A stretch of 32,688 nt of DNA from an uncultured Pelagibacteraceae bacterium (GTDB lineage: Bacteria > Pseudomonadota > Alphaproteobacteria > Pelagibacterales > Pelagibacteraceae). Shown one piece after another: positions 27,619-32,688 of this stretch. The notes below the pieces were generated by a model, which ran no database searches, was not told where the DNA came from, and saw nothing but the letters and a program-made list of their open reading frames with translations. Positions within the stretch are counted from its first letter, which is position 1. The number at the start of each line of letters is the position of its first letter. The position numbers and the translations under genes were made by a program. The stretch covers positions 1 to 32,688 of the forward strand of contig CACJNO010000009.1 of NCBI GenBank assembly GCA_902594825.1. Reading direction: 5' to 3'.

Positions 27619-28526
27619 TGTTTAAAGTTTTTGGATTTTATAAATTCGTTCATGTTAAATCTTTAAAAAGAAATAAAGTCTTTTTACAAAAGTTCGTTAT
27701 TTCAAATCATATTAAAGGGACCATAATCATTGCTAAAGAAGGATTAAATGGGACCATTTCTGGTAGTATCAAAGATATTGATAAAATTACTAAAAAACTT
27801 AAGTCTTTATTTTCATTTAAACAATTCGATAGTAGCAATGAATCTAAATCTAAATTCCAGCCTTTTCATAAGCCTAAAGTTAAGATTAAAAAAGAAATCG
27901 TACCAATGAATTTAACTATAAATCCTAAAGAGAGAAATATGAATTCTCATTTAGACCCAAAAGATTGGAATAAACTAATTAAGAATAAAAAAACTCACAT
28001 AATTGATACTAGAAAACCTTTTGAATATAAGGTTGGAACTTTTAAAAGATCAGTAAATCCAAATGTAACTAATTTTAGAGATTTTCCTAAGTATTTAAAT
28101 AAACTGAAAAAAAATAAACCAGTAGCAATGTTTTGTACCGGTGGAATACGTTGTGAAAAAACTTCTGTTTATTTAAAGAAGAAAGGATTTAAAAATATTT
28201 ATCAGCTAAATGGTGGAATTTTAAATTATCTAAATAAGATAAAGAAAAAAGAAAGTTTGTGGAAAGGTGAGTGTTTTGTTTTTGATAATAGAATTAGTCT
28301 AAAGCATGGATTAAAGTTAGGCTCTTATTCCATGTGTAGTGGATGTAGAATGCCTATATCCTCAAAAGATAAAAGATCAAATAAGTATGAAGAAGGTGTT
28401 TCTTGTCCAAATTGTTATGATAAATCAACAGAAACTCAAAAATCACGTTTTAGAATGAGACAAAGTCAGATATACAAAGCAAAACAATCTGGAAAAAAGC
28501 ATATTTTTCAAAAAGAATTTAAATAA
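27618..28526 (+). CDS. trhO: tRNA uridine-34 hydroxylase, rhodanese family
   Basis: TrhO (YceA) performs oxygen-dependent hydroxylation of wobble U34 to 5-hydroxyuridine. The 302-residue protein has the YceA N-terminal domain (KEGLNGTISGS near residue 40), then a rhodanese domain with the active-site loop CTGGIRCEK (Cys173 and Cys179). A C-terminal Cys cluster follows (CSGCRMP and CPNCYD). The domain order and length match the family. It is coupled to the preceding methyltransferase and precedes a MATE exporter by eight bases. Confidence 0.93.
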   Translation: MFKVFGFYKFVHVKSLKRNKVFLQKFVISNHIKGTIIIAKEGLNGTISGSIKDIDKITKKLKSLFSFKQFDSSNESKSKFQPFHKPKVKIKKEIVPMNLTINPKERNMNSHLDPKDWNKLIKNKKTHIIDTRKPFEYKVGTFKRSVNPNVTNFRDFPKYLNKLKKNKPVAMFCTGGIRCEKTSVYLKKKGFKNIYQLNGGILNYLNKIKKKESLWKGECFVFDNRISLKHGLKLGSYSMCSGCRMPISSKDKRSNKYEEGVSCPNCYDKSTETQKSRFRMRQSQIYKAKQSGKKHIFQKEFK

Positions 28527-28534
28527 GGATAACT

Positions 28535-29905
28535 TTGTCTAAATCAATCAAATTAACTAAAGATCCAATTTGGACTCTATTAAGAAAGGTAACTATACCT
28601 GCAAGTGTTGGCTCATTATTTCAAACTTTTTATAATTTAGTTGATACTTGGTTTGCTGGTAGAATTTCTGCAGAGGCAATAGGAGCTATAGCAAAATCTT
28701 TTCCAATTTATTTTACTATAATAGCTGTTGGTGTTGGTTTAGGTGCAGCAACAAATGCTTTAATTGGAAATTCAATTGGTGAAAAAAAAGTAAGAGTTGC
28801 ATCTATGTATATAGCTCAGTCACTGATTTTCGCTTTAACAGTATCAATATTTGTAACTTTATTTGGATTAAATGCTTCGAATTATTTATTAGGTGTTATG
28901 GGATCTGATGCTGCTGGTATAGCATTAACGAGAGAGTATTTAGATATTATTTTTTATGGAACTTTTATTGTATTGATACAAATTTCTCTAAATGGAACTC
29001 TTAATGCTCAAGGTGACACAAGAAGTTATAGAAATGTTTTAATATTTAGTTTTTTTCTGAACATTTTTTTAAACCCTCTTTTTATTTGGGGATATGGTTT
29101 TATTCCTGGATTTGGTATAGCTGGACTAGCAATAGCTACAGTGATTTCACAGTTAATTGGAACAATCTATCTAGCTTACAAAGTCAATAATTGTAAGATA
29201 AAAGAATATCTAAAATTGCAATGTTTCATTCCTAAGTTTGAGTATTTAAAACCGCTAACGACACAAGCTGTCCCCGTTATGTTTAGTATGTTATTTATTG
29301 GAGTAGGTATATTTAATATTTTATATTTTATCGGGCAGTTTGGTGATCTAGCTACTGCTGGTTATGGTGCTGCATTAAGAGTAGAGCAAGTTTTTTTACT
29401 TCCTGTTATTGGATTAAACACAGCAGTTCTTTCAATTGGTGGACAAAATTTTGGTGCTAAAGCTTATGATAGAATTAGAGAACTCTACACTAAGGCTTTA
29501 TTATTCGGTTCTTCTTTCATGGCAATAGCTGGAATAATAATATTTTTTGGTGCAGAATTTTTTGTTTCTTTATTTACTGACAATCAAGAAGCAGTTGCGA
29601 GTGGAGCTATTTATTTAAAAGTTGCGGCATTAATTGGACCAATTTATCCAGTATTTTTTATTACTACTGCAGTATTTCAGGCAGTTAAGAAGCCTCTTTA
29701 TAGTTTATACTTAAGTATATTAAGATTAACCGCATTTCCTTTTTTGAGCTTATGGTATGTTATAAATATCAGGGGTGGTGATTATGAGGATATTTTCTAT
29801 ACAATCATGGCTACAAATTGGGCAATGGGAATTGCTGTTTTAATATTTATTGGTTATTTTTTAAATAATGTTTTTAAACAAAATAAAACTCTTTTTACTT
29901 ATTAG
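28535..29905 (+). CDS. MATE family efflux transporter
   Basis: Inner-membrane multidrug/organic-cation antiporter type, 456 residues with about twelve hydrophobic helices. The N-terminus has PASVGSLFQTFYNLVDTWFAG, and the repeat half near residue 250 has MFSMLFIGVGIFNILYF with GAALRVEQVFLLPVIGLN. The start is TTG at 28535. It is supported by an AAGGA site (28525-28529) five bases ahead, by the conserved N-terminus, and by the lack of any Met until well inside the first helices. The substrate and coupling ion cannot be read. It overlaps the nuclease start by 38 bases. Confidence 0.93.
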   Translation: MSKSIKLTKDPIWTLLRKVTIPASVGSLFQTFYNLVDTWFAGRISAEAIGAIAKSFPIYFTIIAVGVGLGAATNALIGNSIGEKKVRVASMYIAQSLIFALTVSIFVTLFGLNASNYLLGVMGSDAAGIALTREYLDIIFYGTFIVLIQISLNGTLNAQGDTRSYRNVLIFSFFLNIFLNPLFIWGYGFIPGFGIAGLAIATVISQLIGTIYLAYKVNNCKIKEYLKLQCFIPKFEYLKPLTTQAVPVMFSMLFIGVGIFNILYFIGQFGDLATAGYGAALRVEQVFLLPVIGLNTAVLSIGGQNFGAKAYDRIRELYTKALLFGSSFMAIAGIIIFFGAEFFVSLFTDNQEAVASGAIYLKVAALIGPIYPVFFITTAVFQAVKKPLYSLYLSILRLTAFPFLSLWYVINIRGGDYEDIFYTIMATNWAMGIAVLIFIGYFLNNVFKQNKTLFTY

Positions 29906-30395
29906 CATTTGTCTAATATTTTTTTTCTTAACTTATAATGATGTTAAATCAGAGGAAGTTAAAATAATTTCTGGTATAGCCAAAGTTACCGATGGTGACA
30001 CAATCCAAATAGAAGGAAAAAAAATACGCTTTTTTGGAATTGATGCTCCAGAAAAAAAACAACAATGTAGAAAACCTTGGTTAACTATATCTTTTATATC
30101 TTTAAATAAAGACTACCCATGTGGGCAAATTTCTACGGATAAGCTAAAAAAAAAGATAAATAATAAATTGTTGATTTGCAAATGGATAAACAAAGATAGA
30201 TATAAAAGGTATATTGCTGAATGTTTTAAAGATAAAACCAATGTCAATGCTTGGATGGTTAGAAATGGTTATGCAGTTGCATATAGAAAATATTCTAAAA
30301 AATTTGTGTCTCAAGAAATTTTTGCTAAAAAAGAAAAGCTAGGTTTATGGTCTGGTACCTTTATGATGCCATGGGATTATAGAAAAAATAATTAA
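29868..30395 (+). CDS. Exported thermonuclease (SNase)-like protein
   Basis: Staphylococcal-nuclease fold protein of 175 residues with an N-terminal signal peptide (Lys5 and Lys7, then a hydrophobic core to about residue 22). The catalytic set is present: Asp44 in DGDT, Arg54, Asp59 and Glu62 in IRFFGIDAPE, and probably Arg114. The mature part has four cysteines (67, 85, 104, 119), fitting disulfides in the periplasm. It may degrade extracellular or periplasmic nucleic acid. The start overlaps the MATE gene by 38 bases. The gene ends in a TTAA shared with the opposite-strand permease. Confidence 0.88.
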   Translation: MFLNKIKLFLLISICLIFFFLTYNDVKSEEVKIISGIAKVTDGDTIQIEGKKIRFFGIDAPEKKQQCRKPWLTISFISLNKDYPCGQISTDKLKKKINNKLLICKWINKDRYKRYIAECFKDKTNVNAWMVRNGYAVAYRKYSKKFVSQEIFAKKEKLGLWSGTFMMPWDYRKNN

Positions 30396-31123
30396 TCTTT
30401 CTGTAATTTTTTTTCCAATTTTCTAACTAAATATGAAACTATCAAGATTAGAATTAGGTATTCTAAGATTAGAAAAGTATATATTTCAAGGGGTCGATAT
30501 GTTGTTACAACGAGTTCATTTGCTTTTCTAGTCAAATCACCTATGCCAATAATTGAAACTAAAGAAGACATTTTTAAAACATAAACAAATTGATTTCCAA
30601 TAGCTGGTAAAATATTTTTAATTGCTTGAGGAAGAATGACTAATTTTAATTTTCGAAAAAAATTTAGTCCTAGAGAGCTTCCTGCTTCCCATTGTGATTT
30701 TTTTATTGAATTAATTCCTGCTCTAAAAATTTCTGCTTGAAAAGCACTTTCACTTATAGATAAAGCAATGATACCAGAGACAAATGGGCTAAAGCTAATA
30801 CCTGTCATTATTGGTAATCCATAATAGATCCATAAAATGAGAACTAATAATGGTATTGCTCTCACTATTTCGACATATCCAATATTTAAATAAGTTAAAA
30901 ATTTATTCTTAGCCAAAGAGGGGATCGCAATTACTAAACCTAAAAAAATAGAAATGATTATTGAAACTACAGAAATAAAGATAGTTGTAGTTAAACCACT
31001 TAATAAAAATTTTAGATTGGTTAAACCCTCCATATTATTAGGAGATAAAATCAACCAATTAAGTTCACTTTTACCGCATGAAGTTAAAGGTAAAATTAAA
31101 AGTAAAAAAAATAAATTTCTCAC
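30392..31123 (-). CDS. Amino-acid-type ABC transporter permease with lipobox-like N-terminus
   Basis: Inner-membrane permease of the HisM/GlnP type, 243 residues. The domain has the expected segments LLSGLTTTIFISVVSI, IVRAIPLLVLILWIYYG, SESAFQAEIFRAGINSI and the EAA-loop region KSQWEAGSSLGLNFFRKL. The N-terminus is odd: MRNLFFLLLILPLTSCGKS looks like a lipoprotein signal with a lipobox (LTSC, Cys16) rather than a cytoplasmic leader. It lies 40 bases after the binding-protein gene. No ATPase gene follows: the next gene runs the other way and shares the TTAA stop. Confidence 0.88.
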   Translation of the reverse strand: MRNLFFLLLILPLTSCGKSELNWLILSPNNMEGLTNLKFLLSGLTTTIFISVVSIIISIFLGLVIAIPSLAKNKFLTYLNIGYVEIVRAIPLLVLILWIYYGLPIMTGISFSPFVSGIIALSISESAFQAEIFRAGINSIKKSQWEAGSSLGLNFFRKLKLVILPQAIKNILPAIGNQFVYVLKMSSLVSIIGIGDLTRKANELVVTTYRPLEIYTFLILEYLILILIVSYLVRKLEKKLQKD

Positions 31124-31163
31124 TTTTAAAGTTATAAAGAATTAAAAATTAATTACTAATTGA

Positions 31164-31931
31164 TTATAAGCTTTTTAAATTATATTTAGCTAATAACTTA
31201 GTGAAGAAGCCTGATGACTTTTTCTTTTTTATCCAATCATTGACGTAACTGTTCCATTTATTATCACCTTTTGGAACCATCATTGCTAAGAATGCTGGGT
31301 TTTTTTCACCATCGGGAACTATTGCTAATTGAGGGTATTTTATTACTAGTTTATTAGCTTCAGTTGAACTAGTTATGTTTCCATCAGCTCTTCCAGCCAA
31401 AACTTCCTGAAAATCTCTAGCAGGAGCTTCTACTGAATTTAATTTTGATTTTGGAAAAAATTCTTTTGCTTTTTCTTCTTGTGATGTGCCAAGAGTAGTC
31501 GCAATAGTTACATTTGAATTATTTAACGAGTCCCATGTTGGAAATTTTTTTAAATTTTTCTTAAGTACTAGTGGAACAGTACCATATTTATAATAAGTAT
31601 CTGTAAAACCTGCTACTTCAGCTCTTTTGGGAGTTTTTGTGACACTTGTTGAAATGTCATATCTTTCAGATGTAATACCCGAAACAATTGTTTTCCATTC
31701 TGCAGGTACAAACTCTACTTTAACACCCATGTCTTTTGCTAGCTCATTCATTACATCGATATCGAAACCTTTATATTTATTTGTTGCTGGATCCTTAATT
31801 GTCATAGGATCCCAATCACCTGTTGTTCCAACTTTTAAAACTCCTGATGATAGTATTTTATCTAAATTCGATTCTGCATTTAACGAGAAGGGTAAAAGAG
31901 CAAATAATGCTATAAGTAATATTTTTTTCAT
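31164..31931 (-). CDS. ABC transporter substrate-binding protein, amino-acid family
   Basis: Periplasmic binding protein of the SBP_bac_3 family, 255 residues from the ATG at 31931. A longer frame from 31988 would overlap soxG and hide the signal peptide, so the shorter start is chosen. Residues 1-19 are a signal peptide ending LNA. The lobes contain [37 protein letters not shown] and [17 protein letters not shown], where Arg103 is the usual carboxylate-binding residue. By eye, the Asp that holds the alpha-amino group in HisJ-type proteins is Ser188 here. The ligand is unknown. Confidence 0.9.
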   Translation of the reverse strand: MKKILLIALFALLPFSLNAESNLDKILSSGVLKVGTTGDWDPMTIKDPATNKYKGFDIDVMNELAKDMGVKVEFVPAEWKTIVSGITSERYDISTSVTKTPKRAEVAGFTDTYYKYGTVPLVLKKNLKKFPTWDSLNNSNVTIATTLGTSQEEKAKEFFPKSKLNSVEAPARDFQEVLAGRADGNITSSTEANKLVIKYPQLAIVPDGEKNPAFLAMMVPKGDNKWNSYVNDWIKKKKSSGFFTKLLAKYNLKSL

Positions 31932-31965
31932 AATATTTAATAACTTATTTGAAAAATAATTGGGA

Positions 31966-32529
31966 CTATAATCTTGACGCACTATCATTCATCCATGAGA
32001 ACAAATGTTGTGAAAATGAGCGTCTTACAAAAAGATTTACCTCATTTTGGTTTTGATTATGAATAATTACATCAATTTTAGCTAAAATCGTTTGAGTAAC
32101 TGAACCTTTTTTGTTTCTAAAATCATTGAAATTAAAGGGAGATCCAGTTTCAAATAAATCAAAAATTTTATCGCCTTTCAAATTAATTAACACAAATTGA
32201 TCTGTCACATCTGTCACAGCACCTAAATTTTTTTTTGAAATGTTTTCGTTCAGTAAATTTTCAGTCTCATAGTTATTATTTTCAGAACTTAAAGCTTCAT
32301 TAGAGTATATCATCCACTCATCTGGGCTTAACCAAAGAGCAGTTAATTTTTCACTTCTAGATGATGTGTTGGCCTCATTAGGCAATAATAAATTTAACGA
32401 TTTGCCAATAGCAGATAAAAATTCTCTTTTTTTACCTCTTATTATCAATTTCATAATAGGCTTAATTTCTTTTAATTGTAAACCTGAGTAAGATTTTTCT
32501 TCAGTAATTGAATTTATGTAATTAAGCAT
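31966..32529 (-). CDS. soxG: Sarcosine oxidase gamma subunit
   Basis: Smallest-but-one subunit of heterotetrameric sarcosine oxidase, which demethylates sarcosine to glycine and passes the one-carbon unit to folate. The 187-residue sequence follows the SoxG pattern: [41 protein letters not shown] and [17 protein letters not shown]. It overlaps the soxA 3' end by eight bases. The binding-protein gene follows after a 34-base gap. Confidence 0.9.
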   Translation of the reverse strand: MLNYINSITEEKSYSGLQLKEIKPIMKLIIRGKKREFLSAIGKSLNLLLPNEANTSSRSEKLTALWLSPDEWMIYSNEALSSENNNYETENLLNENISKKNLGAVTDVTDQFVLINLKGDKIFDLFETGSPFNFNDFRNKKGSVTQTILAKIDVIIHNQNQNEVNLFVRRSFSQHLFSWMNDSASRL

Positions 32530-32688
32530 TTAATCTTTTATTTTCCTTATCTAAAAAAACTGGGTCTGCAACAGTTACATTAATCTGCTTATTTTCCATT
32601 GGTATAATTAATTTTTTACCAATCATATTTTTTCCACCTCTCACAACTCCAAGAGCAATAGATTTTTTCAAGTTTGGACTATAATAAC
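32522..32688 (-). CDS. soxA: Sarcosine oxidase alpha subunit (C-terminal end only)
   Basis: The window ends inside this gene. The last 55 codons are present. They read YSPNLKKSIALGVVRGG near the left, then [19 protein letters not shown] before TAA. This matches the C-terminal aminomethyltransferase-like end of SoxA, and the eight-base overlap with soxG is the usual soxA-soxG arrangement. soxB and soxD, expected further upstream on this strand, are outside the window. Confidence 0.85.
   Translation of the reverse strand, partial: YYSPNLKKSIALGVVRGGKNMIGKKLIIPMENKQINVTVADPVFLDKENKRLNA

Noticed and set aside
31147-31165. Imperfect AT inverted repeat between the binding-protein and permease genes
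   Set aside because: It is an all-AT stem with a C-A mismatch on the transcribed strand and only a weak T-run, so it is not convincing as a terminator.
31932-31988. Longer start for the binding protein
   Set aside because: It would overlap soxG and place 19 residues ahead of a normal signal peptide.
1-32688. tRNA, rRNA, CRISPR, IS or prophage elements
   Set aside because: No gap is long enough for them and no repeats, transposase or integrase genes were seen.

Overview
This is an AT-rich, almost gap-free stretch of bacterial chromosome. The gene order, the low GC content, the near absence of intergenic DNA and the sarcosine oxidase locus at the right end fit a streamlined marine alphaproteobacterium of the SAR11 / Pelagibacterales type. 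That assignment is inference from protein character and layout. No rRNA, tRNA, CRISPR array, insertion sequence or prophage was seen, and every intergenic gap is about 60 bases or shorter.

Region 1 (1-11136, + strand) is the S10-spc-alpha ribosomal protein cluster, entered inside rplW (L23). The order is rplB, rpsS, rplV, rpsC, rplP, rpmC, rpsQ, rplN, rplX, rplE, rpsN, rpsH, rplF, rplR, rpsE, rplO, secY, adk, rpsM, rpsK, rpoA, rplQ. Many junctions are one-base TAATG stop-start overlaps. rpmD (L30) is missing from its usual place between rpsE and rplO. rpsK (S11) carries an apparent one-base insertion in a run of A that breaks the frame. A good sigma70-type promoter lies just before rpsM.

Region 2 (11158-17069) holds an RluC-type pseudouridine synthase, lipB (lipoate attachment), mgtE (Mg2+ uptake), panC (pantothenate) and the galU-ugd pair, which together make UDP-glucuronate.

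Region 3 (17071-23696, - strand) holds a RidA-family protein, a small exported protein of unknown function, topA, plsY, a dihydroorotase-like pyrC that lacks the HxH metal motif, pyrB and ruvX.

Region 4 (23747-30395, + strand) holds gatCAB (the tRNA-dependent amidotransferase), an O-methyltransferase overlapping trhO (possibly a tRNA wobble-uridine hydroxylation and methylation pair), a MATE exporter and an exported staphylococcal-nuclease-like protein.

Region 5 (30392-32688, - strand) reads soxA (partial), soxG, an amino-acid-type ABC binding protein and an ABC permease. No ATPase gene is present in the window. The permease begins with a lipoprotein-like signal.

Most of the window is housekeeping. 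The items most worth a second look are the rpsK frameshift, the methyltransferase-trhO pair, the PyrC-like protein without metal ligands next to PyrB, the lipobox permease with its unusual binding protein beside sarcosine oxidase, and convergent gene ends with no room for terminators.
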